This document shows, piece after piece, positions 1-6,520 of a stretch of DNA of 7,447 nt; positions within the stretch are counted from its first letter, which is position 1, and each line of letters starts with the position of its first letter. The position numbers and the translations under genes are program-made. Source of the DNA: Planctomycetota bacterium (GTDB taxonomy: Bacteria > Planctomycetota > Planctomycetia > Planctomycetales > Planctomycetaceae). The notes beneath the pieces were generated by a model, which saw only the letters and a program-made list of their open reading frames with translations, had not been told where the DNA came from and ran no database searches. The stretch is from the NCBI GenBank assembly GCA_024278285.1, contig JAJRTM010000165.1, positions 1 through 7,447 of the forward strand, written 5' to 3'.

Positions 1-1
1 G

Positions 2-577
2 ATTGATAAACGAACCGCTTACGATGCCTCGATTCGCGTGCCGCTGCTTGGTGTCTGCCCGAAACTGTGGAAGCCGGGAACAGTTGTTGAACAAGTTGTT
101 GCAGGGATCGATATCGGACCAACCGCATTGGAAGCAGCCGGCTTGAAAACGGCTCCGCAAATGGATGGGCAAAGCTTTCTGCAACTGGCAGCCGGGAAAA
201 TGAAACCGTCCGACTGGCGGGAAAATATTCTGTACGAATACTACTGGGAATTTAATTTCCCACAGACCCCGACCACGTATGCGTTACGAACTCAGCAATA
301 CAAATTCATCCAATACCACGGCATCTGGGATATCGATGAATTGTACGACATGGAAAACGATCCGGACGAAGAACATAATTTAATCTTCAACCCAAAATAT
401 AAAAAATTGATCAAAAAAATGCGGGCAGATTTGCATAAAATTCTGACAGAATCAAAAGCCAATCGCGTTCCCTTCAGTCACAAGAGGAGCATGGGCCAGA
501 ACCTGCGATTAAAAAGCGGTTCCAAACCAGCCACCTTCCCACCGCAGTTAATGCGAGAAAAGAATGGTCGCGAATAG
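2..577 (+). CDS. Sulfatase, C-terminal part (truncated by window start)
   Basis: The reading frame is open from base 2 and gives 191 residues ending at TAG 575-577; the start lies outside the window. The first residues (DKRTAYDASIRVPLLG) match the sulfatase stretch whose Lys normally contacts the substrate sulfate. They are followed by the usual IDIGPTALEAAGL helix and by YALRTQQYKFIQY and DELYDMENDPDEEHNLI, typical of the C-terminal (DUF4976-type) subdomain of S1-family arylsulfatase-like enzymes. These enzymes hydrolyse sulfate esters, in planctomycetes usually on sulfated polysaccharides, and are normally exported. The formylglycine Cys/Ser motif and most metal ligands would be upstream and cannot be checked. 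The tail after about residue 145 is basic and looks disordered. Substrate cannot be assigned; N-acetylglucosamine-6-sulfatase-like is a common label for relatives. A REP-like repeat starts 12 bp after the stop. Confidence 0.93.
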   Translation: MDKRTAYDASIRVPLLGVCPKLWKPGTVVEQVVAGIDIGPTALEAAGLKTAPQMDGQSFLQLAAGKMKPSDWRENILYEYYWEFNFPQTPTTYALRTQQYKFIQYHGIWDIDELYDMENDPDEEHNLIFNPKYKKLIKKMRADLHKILTESKANRVPFSHKRSMGQNLRLKSGSKPATFPPQLMREKNGRE

Positions 578-589
578 AAACGTAGCAGG

Positions 590-610
590 GTAGGGTCTGC
601 TGTGCAGACC
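590..610 (+). repeat. REP-like palindrome family A, copy 1 (GTAG-headed)
   Basis: GTAG at 590-593 overlaps by one base the perfect hairpin GGTCTGCTGTGCAGACC (594-610; 7-bp stem, TGT loop). The same 21-bp unit occurs inverted at 664-684 and again at 6768 and 6885. A conserved GTAG tetranucleotide next to a short palindrome is the hallmark of REP sequences handled by RAYT (TnpA-REP) transposases; that link is inference here because no RAYT gene is in the window. It starts 12 bp downstream of the sulfatase stop, a typical REP location. Confidence 0.85.
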
Positions 611-663
611 ATATTCAGTGTCCCATATTATGGCTATAGCTGCAAAGAAGCCACGTCCAAATC

Positions 664-684
664 GGTCTGCACAGCAGACCCTAC
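664..684 (-). repeat. REP-like palindrome family A, copy 2 (inverted)
   Basis: This is the exact 21-bp reverse complement of the unit at 590-610, ending in CTAC (GTAG on the - strand). The 53 bp between the two copies show no similarity to the 96 bp between the second pair at 6768-6905. The pair therefore looks like two inverted REPs (BIME-like) rather than a transposon with fixed internal sequence. Confidence 0.85.
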
Positions 685-786
685 TTCGCTGCACAAAAGT
701 GGCAGGATATTTTATAAGAATTGTTTTGAACCACAAATAAACAGAAATGAAATCATTCCATTGCACCTTCAATCTTTCAGTTCGTC

Positions 787-811
787 GTAGGATGGTGTGC
801 TTGCACCCATC
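787..811 (+). repeat. REP-like palindrome family B, copy 1 (GTAG-headed)
   Basis: GTAG (787-790) is followed by GATGGTGTGC and TTGCACCCATC. GATGG pairs with CCATC and GTGC with GCAC around a 2-nt loop, with one bulged T. The architecture is the same as family A (GTAG plus short imperfect hairpin) but the stem sequence is unrelated. An inverted partner lies at 930-954. Confidence 0.8.
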
Positions 812-929
812 TTCGCGTGCCCAGTTGCGTTCAATGAAAAATAGAGAGTGCATTTGTTATTATCCTGCCATTGATTCACCGGCATCAGACTGATACGGCA
901 TTAGATTTATAATAGTGGAAACCACATTT

Positions 930-954
930 GATGGGTGCAAGCACGCCATCCTAC
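930..954 (-). repeat. REP-like palindrome family B, copy 2 (inverted)
   Basis: This is the reverse complement of 787-811 over 25 bp with a single substitution, and it ends in CTAC. The change falls next to the bulge position of the hairpin, so the stem is preserved (GATGG/CCATC and GTGC/GCAC, bulged G). The sequence between the two B copies (812-929) has no gene that I can support. Confidence 0.8.
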
Positions 955-959
955 TTTTT

Positions 960-990
960 CTAACGCCTAATACCTACTACCTAACGCCTA
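960..990. repeat. Short direct repeat CTAACGCCTA x2
   Basis: CTAACGCCTA occurs at 960-969 and again at 981-990, separated by 11 bases that contain CCTAC-like sequence. The CCTAAC at 980-985 is also the reverse complement of GTTAGG at 1019-1024, the tail of repeat C, so the stretch 980-1024 could fold as a loose outer stem around the C hairpin. Confidence 0.6.
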
Positions 991-998
991 CTTTCCTG

Positions 999-1024
999 TT
1001 TGGCTCCGGCTATGCCGGGTTAGG
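999..1024 (+). repeat. Palindromic repeat family C, copy 1
   Basis: This 26-bp unit contains the hairpin CCGGC-TAT-GCCGG (1006-1018) followed by GTTAGG. It recurs in the same orientation at 6911-6936 with two substitutions. It has no GTAG head, so it is a different repeat type from A and B. It ends only 10 bp before the ygfZ start codon. Confidence 0.75.
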
Positions 1025-1025
1025 G
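1022..1025 (+). promoter_or_regulatory. Possible ribosome binding site of ygfZ, within or at the edge of repeat C
   Basis: AGGG lies 9 nt before ATG 1035 and is the only Shine-Dalgarno-like sequence near the candidate starts; ATG 1053 has none. Three of its four bases belong to the repeat unit ending at 1024, and the C hairpin sits immediately upstream. Confidence 0.4.
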
Positions 1026-1034
1026 TAACGACAA

Positions 1035-2063
1035 ATGAACGAACCACATAATATGAATACAAATGATACTTCTGATCTCCTTGCAGAATACCAGGCTGCT
1101 CACAATTCCGCTGCGTTATTCGATATTTCGTGCCGTGATGAAATACGATTAACTGGTGATGATCGCAGTACGTTTCTGCATGGTTTTTGCACCAACGACA
1201 TCAACAAACTACAACCAGGGCAGGAGTGTGAGGCTTTTCTGACCAGCATTCAAGGCAAAACATTAGGGCACATTTTTGTTTTTGCAGAACCGAATCAATT
1301 GGTTATCGATACCAATACGGGAGCAGCCGAAGTCATCATTCCTCATTTGGATCGATATTTAATAACGGAAGATGTCTCGATTGAAAACGTGACGGCAGCC
1401 CGAAAGTTATTCTTTCTGACTGGTCCTGAAGCTGCTGCATTGCTCGGAAAAAATGAACCTCAAATTGCGAGACTTGGTCTCAACGAGCATCTGCAAATTA
1501 AAAGTGAAGGGAACAGTTTTTACTTGCGAAAAGTGGACTGGTTTAATCAGCCGGGCTTTCAGATTTCGGTAGAGCAAGAAAACGCGGACGATTTCAAAAA
1601 GCAGATGATCAATTCAGGAGTAACTTTCGCAACTCATCAAACATGGGAAACATTGCGAATTGAAAGCGGCTTCCCGGAATATGGCGTCGATTTCAACAGC
1701 GAAAATCTGGCTCAGGAAATTGATCGAACCGATTCTGCAATCTCATTCAATAAGGGTTGTTATCTGGGGCAAGAACCAATCGCGAGGATCGATGCAATCG
1801 GGCATGTGAATCGATTACTTCGTCAATTGAAAATCTCTGGAACAATCGAATCGACTGAATCGCTGACACAGGAAAATCTGATTTGTACCAACGAATCGGA
1901 AAAATCACTGGGGCAAATTACTTCCGCAGCATCACTGCCACAGGCAACAAATGCCGAGCCAGTCGTTGTTGCAATCGCGACAGTCCGCAGAGAAATCGCA
2001 GAGCCGGGAACAAAAGTGATCGTAAAAACAGATTCGGGAGAATACCCAGCTATCATTGAATAG
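1035..2063 (+). CDS. ygfZ: YgfZ/GcvT-like folate-binding protein (Fe-S/tRNA-modification factor)
   Basis: This 342-residue protein belongs to the YgfZ family, related to the glycine-cleavage T protein. YgfZ is a cytoplasmic tetrahydrofolate-binding protein needed for activity of some Fe-S enzymes, including the tRNA thiomethylase MiaB in E. coli. The decisive feature is the signature KGCYLGQE (residues 240-247) with its conserved Cys242. Supporting stretches are the N-terminal LTGDDRSTFLHGFCTNDI (about 39-56) and ITSIQGKTLGHIFVF-like strand (about 68-82), both usual for GcvT-fold proteins. The length is normal for the family. ATG 1035 was chosen because AGGG precedes it; ATG 1053 (residue 7) is an alternative with no visible ribosome binding site. 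The gene is convergent with the GH5 gene, stop to stop, with 15 bp between them, too little for a separate terminator. True GcvT is excluded by length and by the YgfZ motif. Confidence 0.92.
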   Translation: MNEPHNMNTNDTSDLLAEYQAAHNSAALFDISCRDEIRLTGDDRSTFLHGFCTNDINKLQPGQECEAFLTSIQGKTLGHIFVFAEPNQLVIDTNTGAAEVIIPHLDRYLITEDVSIENVTAARKLFFLTGPEAAALLGKNEPQIARLGLNEHLQIKSEGNSFYLRKVDWFNQPGFQISVEQENADDFKKQMINSGVTFATHQTWETLRIESGFPEYGVDFNSENLAQEIDRTDSAISFNKGCYLGQEPIARIDAIGHVNRLLRQLKISGTIESTESLTQENLICTNESEKSLGQITSAASLPQATNAEPVVVAIATVRREIAEPGTKVIVKTDSGEYPAIIE

Positions 2064-2078
2064 AAGCAATGGTCTTGA

Positions 2079-3626
2079 CTATTTCCCGAGTTTTCCCTGC
2101 ATCAACACAGCATCGCGAAGCGGGGCGATCCATTGGTTCTGTTTGATGTCGTAAATGGGGAAACCTGCTGTGAAGGACCACCAAGTGTAGCCTGTTTTTC
2201 GCCTGTGAGCCTGCTCGGTAACAAACTTCGCCCAACGAACTCGCGATGCTTCATCCGCTTTATTGATGACGCCGAATTCGCCCATCCAGATGGGGCGTTT
2301 GTTTTGAATACTCCAACGTAATGCCTGGTCGAGATCGTCAATCACAGCCTGACGTTCCTGCTTAGTCCCTTTCCATTCGGTCCCAATCCAGGAACTGGTA
2401 TCTTGCCCGACCCATGTTGCCCCCTGATGAGTGAAGCGAAACGGCAGGTAGTAGTGGAAAGTGGCAATCAAGTTTTTATCATCAGCGGGTAATTTCAAGC
2501 TTTCCAAACTTTTGATCGCATTCCAGCCAACGGGACCAACAACGACTCGTCGGGTTGGATTCGTTGGCCTGATCACAGCCAATGCCTGTACGATCAATTG
2601 ATTCCACGTGCCAGCGGTCATCGGCAAATGTGGTTCGTTCAATAATTCAAAAACAACGCTTTCCGGTTGACTCGCATACCGCTTGGCAATCTGTGTCCAC
2701 AGCGAGAGAAATTTCGCTGTTTCTTTTTCCGGATCATCAACCAGATCATCAAAATGATGAATATTAACGATGATTTGAAGTCTGTTTTTTGTGGCCTGCT
2801 CGATCGCCCAGTCAACTCGTTGAAAGAATTTTTCATCGATTTTGTAAGGGGCATTTTTCTCTGTATGGGCAGACCATCGAACGGGCAAGCGAACGCAGTC
2901 AAAACCAGCTTTTGCGATTATAGTGAAGTGATCTGCTTCCAATCGGTATCCCCAGGATCCTTCGCTTGGTGCATCCAGAGCATTCCCCAAATTGATCCCG
3001 CTGCCAAACGGTTGAGTCAGCTTGGCAAATTCTGTTGTATGACGTAATTCTTCGAAGCCTCTGTGGTCAACACTTTCTGCACGAAAGTTTCCCACAACAA
3101 CCCGCACCTGCTGCTTCGGTTGATTGAACATCAAACTGAGGCTGACAATACGTGAACGATCCAGCGCCTGCCTGTTGCCATGCCATTGTCCGAGGATCAC
3201 TTTAACGGTTCCTGTTTTTCCAGGGGCAACCGTAATCGAAGTTGCGCTACAGTTTTTCTGACCATTTGAACCAGGAGCATTCACCACCAGCACAACGGCA
3301 GCCGAGGTAGTACCAATGTTTTTCACATCTGCAGTAACAACATCGTACTTGGAAAGATCCCATTCGCGATCTGGCACGACCTGAAAACCGGGCCACGCAT
3401 CGGAAGCATCTGAGGAAAACTCTACGGACGACTGCTTACCCTGACGTTTCCAGGTGGCATGAACGTGATTCTGTTTCAGTTCAATATGAGAAACATCCGA
3501 ACCAACAAGTGGCAGAGTTTTTACTGCTTGTGCAACGGCGCCAGATTGAAGCAAACCAAGCAGCAGTAGAAAAGAGAGTCCGCGATTGACAAGTTGAGAA
3601 AAAGTAAGAGGCTTAGAAGTATTCAT
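2079..3626 (-). CDS. Secreted glycoside hydrolase family 5 (cellulase-type) with N-terminal beta-rich domain
   Basis: This 515-residue protein hydrolyses beta-glycosidic bonds (retaining, clan GH-A). Residues 1-34 form a signal peptide: a basic n-region, a hydrophobic core LSFLLLLGLL (17-26) and a likely cleavage after AQA (32-34). Residues about 40-185 look like a beta-sandwich, carbohydrate-binding-type domain (DLSKYDVVTADVKNIG, VAPGKTGTVKVILG). The GH5 barrel covers about 205-510: GINLGNALDAP (210-220), Arg246 in VRLPVRW, His290-His291 in VNIHH, FELLNEP with acid/base Glu331, HYY (391-393), IWMGEFG with nucleophile Glu450, and Trp482-483 in GYTWWSF. All expected catalytic residues are present, so the enzyme should be active. 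The substrate may be cellulose, mannan or another beta-glucan; the subfamily cannot be fixed by eye. The start is supported by AGGTG just upstream. The gene is divergent from the kinase gene. Confidence 0.93.
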   Translation of the reverse strand: MNTSKPLTFSQLVNRGLSFLLLLGLLQSGAVAQAVKTLPLVGSDVSHIELKQNHVHATWKRQGKQSSVEFSSDASDAWPGFQVVPDREWDLSKYDVVTADVKNIGTTSAAVVLVVNAPGSNGQKNCSATSITVAPGKTGTVKVILGQWHGNRQALDRSRIVSLSLMFNQPKQQVRVVVGNFRAESVDHRGFEELRHTTEFAKLTQPFGSGINLGNALDAPSEGSWGYRLEADHFTIIAKAGFDCVRLPVRWSAHTEKNAPYKIDEKFFQRVDWAIEQATKNRLQIIVNIHHFDDLVDDPEKETAKFLSLWTQIAKRYASQPESVVFELLNEPHLPMTAGTWNQLIVQALAVIRPTNPTRRVVVGPVGWNAIKSLESLKLPADDKNLIATFHYYLPFRFTHQGATWVGQDTSSWIGTEWKGTKQERQAVIDDLDQALRWSIQNKRPIWMGEFGVINKADEASRVRWAKFVTEQAHRRKTGYTWWSFTAGFPIYDIKQNQWIAPLRDAVLMQGKLGK

Positions 3627-3630
3627 GTTT

Positions 3631-3635
3631 CACCT
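3631..3635 (-). promoter_or_regulatory. Ribosome binding site of the GH5 gene
   Basis: On the - strand AGGTG lies 4 nt before the ATG at 3626-3624, which supports that start. Immediately upstream, GCCCC (3640-3644) and GGGGC (3654-3658) can form a 5-bp stem with a 9-nt loop in the leader; whether that has any effect is unknown. Confidence 0.7.
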
Positions 3636-3804
3636 GCCTGCCCCAACAAAAAAGGGGCGTGTTGTCCTGCAATGCAATTTAGATGAGAAATTCAATCAAA
3701 AAGAATTTAGCAGATATTTTATATGCTGTCTTCTCTTGAACCTTGCGGTAGCCAAAGCCCCACTGGTATCTTGTTTAGACAAAAGGAAATTATACGCGAT
3801 GAAA

Positions 3805-3895
3805 TCGCCTCGTTGAGATATTGTCCTAAAGACGCAATAGAATGCAAGTTACACATTCGATAATTGATTACGTCTTGCAATACCCACCGAGGCGA
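3805..3895. other. Nested long hairpin, candidate structured RNA or palindromic element
   Basis: Five stems nest in order: TCGCCTCG (3805-3812) with CGAGGCGA (3888-3895); TATTG (3819-3823) with CAATA (3878-3882); AAGACG (3829-3834) with CGTCTT (3871-3876); CAAT (3835-3838) with ATTG (3863-3866); GAATG (3840-3844) with CATTC (3854-3858), leaving a 9-nt loop. That is 28 perfect pairs in 91 nt, and the first internal loop is almost symmetric (6 and 5 nt). No T-run follows on either strand, so it is not an ordinary intrinsic terminator. It lies 93 bp before the kinase start and 178 bp before the GH5 start, so it could be in either leader, be an independent RNA, or be a decayed palindromic insertion. 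No target-site duplication is obvious. Confidence 0.5.
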
Positions 3896-3988
3896 ATAAA
3901 AAAATAATATCATATTTTGGGCAACTCGAATCAAAATAAATTGAGCTCAAATTTCAGGATTGCAGTTTCTGAATGAAAATTATGTGCC

Positions 3989-6496
3989 ATGAATTCATTA
4001 TTAGAAACGTTTCTCAATAAGCCTTTGGTAAATCAGTTTCTTGCTCTTTGGGAAGCCGGTGCTTCTCCACCAGACGTGTGTTCTTTTCTGGCCGAACATT
4101 CTGAAGCAAAGCACGATGAGCAGGTGGCTGTATTGCTGATAGACCAGTCTCGTCGCTGGTCTTCCGGGAAAGTGAAATATGCCGAAGAGTATCTGGTGGA
4201 ATTCCCGGAAATTTTCAGCGACAAAAGTCTCAAGCTCGAGATTATTATTGAGGAATTCCGAATTCGGCATGAACAGGGACAGAAAACCGATGTGAAATCT
4301 TTCATTGAAAAATTTCCTGACGTACAGGACTCTCTTCGTGAACGCCTGATTGTTGCTTATCCCAAACTGTCTGTTGGATTAATTTCGACATTCTCTCAAG
4401 AGAATGTCATGAGTGAACTGGACACATCGCAGGGGAAATCTATTCCTGAAAACAGATCTCTTCCTGCGAATAAAAGGTCAGTTGAAGATGCGCCTGCAAA
4501 AATCGGTCGCTATCAAATAGAACGTGTGCTGGGAGAAGGCACTTTCGGCAGAGTGTTCCTTAGTGTTGATGAAGAGTTAAATCGTCGTGTCGCCATTAAA
4601 GTCCCCTACCCAGACCGCGTGCCTCATTCGGAAAACATAGAAGCTTATCTATCCGAAGCACGCATCGCAGCTGGTCTCGATCATCCAAACATTGTTCCCG
4701 TTTATGATATTGGTCAAATCGAAGATGGTTCTACCTATATCGTTTCCAAGTATATTGAAGGAGGTGATCTGAATGAAAAGATCAGAAGTTCTTGCCCTTC
4801 TCCAAGAGAAGCTGCCGAGCTGATGGCATTAGTTGCCGATGCACTCTCTTCTGCTCATAAAAAGGGTTTGGTCCACCGAGATATTAAGCCGAGCAATATT
4901 CTGCTCGATCAACAAAGCCAACCATATGTTGCTGACTTCGGACTCGCCGTTCATGAAGATCAACAGCGGAAACTTGCAGGTGAAGTTGCAGGAACTCCCG
5001 CTTACATGGCCCCTGAGCAGGTAAGAGGAGATACTCATCGGCTTGACGGTCGATGTGATATATGGAGTTGTGGTGCAATCTTGTACGAGTTACTGACAGG
5101 TCGCCGTCCATTTACAGGAGAATCTCGTGTCGAGTTATTCGATGAAATTCAAAGCCGTGACCCGAAACCGCCTCGTCAAATTGATGAATCAATTCCTCAT
5201 GAACTGGAACGCATCTGCCTGAAATGTTTGTCGAAACAGATTACGGATCGTTATACAACTGCCACCGATCTGGCTGAAGATTTGCGACACTGGACCAGAC
5301 TGCCAGTTAAGGAATCATATCAAACAAAATTTTTGATCGCTGGTGGGTTGTTAGTGATCATTGCTATTGTTGTTTCCTTATTGTTAATGCCCGAATCATC
5401 GCCTCCTCAAGCTGTACCTTTAACAGATAAAAAAGCAAATCCATCAACAGAACAGGAATTAAAAAATCTGCTTAGTCAACTCAAGGAAACGTTGAAGAGC
5501 CAGAATCATCAGTTGTCCAATAAACATGCAGGGTTACCATCAGCAAAACAACAGCAACAGTTGGCTCTGCCTGCGGTCACAGAAGATGGAGTCGCATTAC
5601 CTGGAGAGTTTACGGAACTGGAAAAGCAACTCAAAGAAGCTCGCGATATCGGAGACGAAAAAAAAGAATCCTCCCTGTTGCTTCGAGCGACTAACGATTT
5701 GGTTGATGCTGGACATTTTTCTATCGCCGAAGCATTGGCAGAACGGATGGTTGAGTTGGCTGGGAACGATCCCGCTCGTCGGCCTTTTGCTTACGGGCAA
5801 CTCGGCTTGGCGCAGTATCGTGGTGGACGGGCCGAGCAAGCCATTCCCAATTTTTACGAGTCTCTCAAAAATTATCGCATATTTTATAATAAAATGCAGC
5901 AACTACCGGAGTCTCCTCAAACAAAGGAATATTCCTCAGCCATAGCGAGATTGCTCGGCATAGACCTGATGCGAATTGGAAACGCCAACAAAGCTCTTGA
6001 ACGCTACCAGAATGCTCAAGATGTGTACGACGAAGCGAAAGAAATACTTGAAAAGCATGATCGCAAAAAGGAACTTATTACTTTATTATTGAATTATGGC
6101 AGCTTGGAAAGTGCTCGTGGGAATCATCAGGATGCCAATGTTATTTTCGACCAGGGGCTTGAACTTGCACGAAGTTTGCATGACGAAAAAGCTGAAGCGG
6201 AAATGCTCCTGAATAGGGGGAATGCCTATTCTCGAGCCTCAAATAACGCAAAATCTCTTGAGGATTATCAGGCCGCCGATAAGTTGATCGAGGTGAATTC
6301 TTCCTATGAGTTACGAACAACACTCCTGTCCAACTGGAGCACTTCACTGGTCGAAGAGGGACGATTTAAAGAGGCTAAGAACAGGCTTGCTGAATTGAAA
6401 GAAATTGCGAGTCCTTCAGACAAGGCCTCCCAACGTGTACTGGAACTATTGCAGGGGATTCTCAAACTTGATGAACTAAAACCAAAGGCTGACTGA
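3989..6496 (+). CDS. Transmembrane Ser/Thr protein kinase (PknB-like) with C-terminal TPR region
   Basis: This 835-residue protein is a Hanks-type kinase with intact catalytic residues. Residues 1-170 are the planctomycete-style N-terminal extension, with two similar segments (AEEYLVEFPEIF about 65-76 and VKSFIEKFPDV about 102-112). The kinase domain is about 174-436: Gly-loop LGEGTFGRV (181-189), VAIK Lys204, alphaC Glu223, HRDIKPSN (296-303, catalytic Asp298), DFG (316-318), GTPAYMAPE (335-343), Asp357 and Arg421. One membrane segment spans 448-467. A Gln-rich linker (about 485-530) leads to about five TPR-like helix pairs (about 595-810). With the kinase cytoplasmic, the TPRs would lie across the membrane and could sense or bind partners; that topology is inference. 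ATG 3989 has no clear ribosome binding site, and a short out-of-frame ORF (3973-4020) overlaps it. The substrate is unknown. Confidence 0.93.
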   Translation: MNSLLETFLNKPLVNQFLALWEAGASPPDVCSFLAEHSEAKHDEQVAVLLIDQSRRWSSGKVKYAEEYLVEFPEIFSDKSLKLEIIIEEFRIRHEQGQKTDVKSFIEKFPDVQDSLRERLIVAYPKLSVGLISTFSQENVMSELDTSQGKSIPENRSLPANKRSVEDAPAKIGRYQIERVLGEGTFGRVFLSVDEELNRRVAIKVPYPDRVPHSENIEAYLSEARIAAGLDHPNIVPVYDIGQIEDGSTYIVSKYIEGGDLNEKIRSSCPSPREAAELMALVADALSSAHKKGLVHRDIKPSNILLDQQSQPYVADFGLAVHEDQQRKLAGEVAGTPAYMAPEQVRGDTHRLDGRCDIWSCGAILYELLTGRRPFTGESRVELFDEIQSRDPKPPRQIDESIPHELERICLKCLSKQITDRYTTATDLAEDLRHWTRLPVKESYQTKFLIAGGLLVIIAIVVSLLLMPESSPPQAVPLTDKKANPSTEQELKNLLSQLKETLKSQNHQLSNKHAGLPSAKQQQQLALPAVTEDGVALPGEFTELEKQLKEARDIGDEKKESSLLLRATNDLVDAGHFSIAEALAERMVELAGNDPARRPFAYGQLGLAQYRGGRAEQAIPNFYESLKNYRIFYNKMQQLPESPQTKEYSSAIARLLGIDLMRIGNANKALERYQNAQDVYDEAKEILEKHDRKKELITLLLNYGSLESARGNHQDANVIFDQGLELARSLHDEKAEAEMLLNRGNAYSRASNNAKSLEDYQAADKLIEVNSSYELRTTLLSNWSTSLVEEGRFKEAKNRLAELKEIASPSDKASQRVLELLQGILKLDELKPKAD

Positions 6497-6520
6497 GTCC
6501 AATATGAATTGCACTTTATT

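Larger units (their letters stand above)
578..1034. other. 457-bp non-coding gap filled with palindromic repeats
   Basis: The gap between the sulfatase and ygfZ holds two family A copies, two family B copies, a short direct repeat and one family C copy. In addition TGGCAGGATA (700-709) is perfectly inverted as TATCCTGCCA (861-870), so these arms span the B copy at 787. The only open frames here translate through the repeats (for example the peptide VCTADPTS from family A) and are not credible genes. No promoter for ygfZ could be assigned. Confidence 0.7.
3627..3988. other. 362-bp divergent intergenic region between GH5 and kinase
   Basis: It separates the two divergent starts and must carry both promoters unless they lie within the genes. 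No convincing -35/-10 pair could be assigned on either strand. It contains the GH5 ribosome binding site, the nested hairpin at 3805-3895 and an AT-rich stretch (3896-3950). The small open frames that cross it show no recognisable protein features. Confidence 0.7.

Noticed and set aside
590..610. Intrinsic terminator of the sulfatase gene
   Set aside because: The hairpin is strong but no T-run follows it, and the same unit occurs away from gene ends.
590..684. A MITE or small IS with 21-bp terminal inverted repeats
   Set aside because: The second family A pair has different internal sequence and spacing (96 bp against 53 bp), and no target-site duplication was seen. Independent REP units fit better.
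548..853. Open frames on both strands in the first gap (548-853 on -, 602-790 on +)
   Set aside because: They read through the palindromic repeats, yielding peptides such as VCTADPTS, and have no recognisable protein features.
578..1034. CRISPR array
   Set aside because: The repeats are inverted, of different families and irregularly spaced, with no constant repeat-spacer pattern.
2667..3047. 126-codon frame on the + strand
   Set aside because: It lies antisense within the well-supported GH5 gene and has no recognisable features.
1..3626. A polysaccharide-utilisation operon linking sulfatase, ygfZ and GH5
   Set aside because: The sulfatase and ygfZ are separated by a 457-bp repeat-filled gap and GH5 is on the opposite strand, so co-transcription is unsupported.
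3941..3950. Palindrome TTGAGCTCAA as an operator upstream of the kinase
   Set aside because: About seven 10-bp palindromes are expected by chance in a window of this size, and nothing else supports a binding site.
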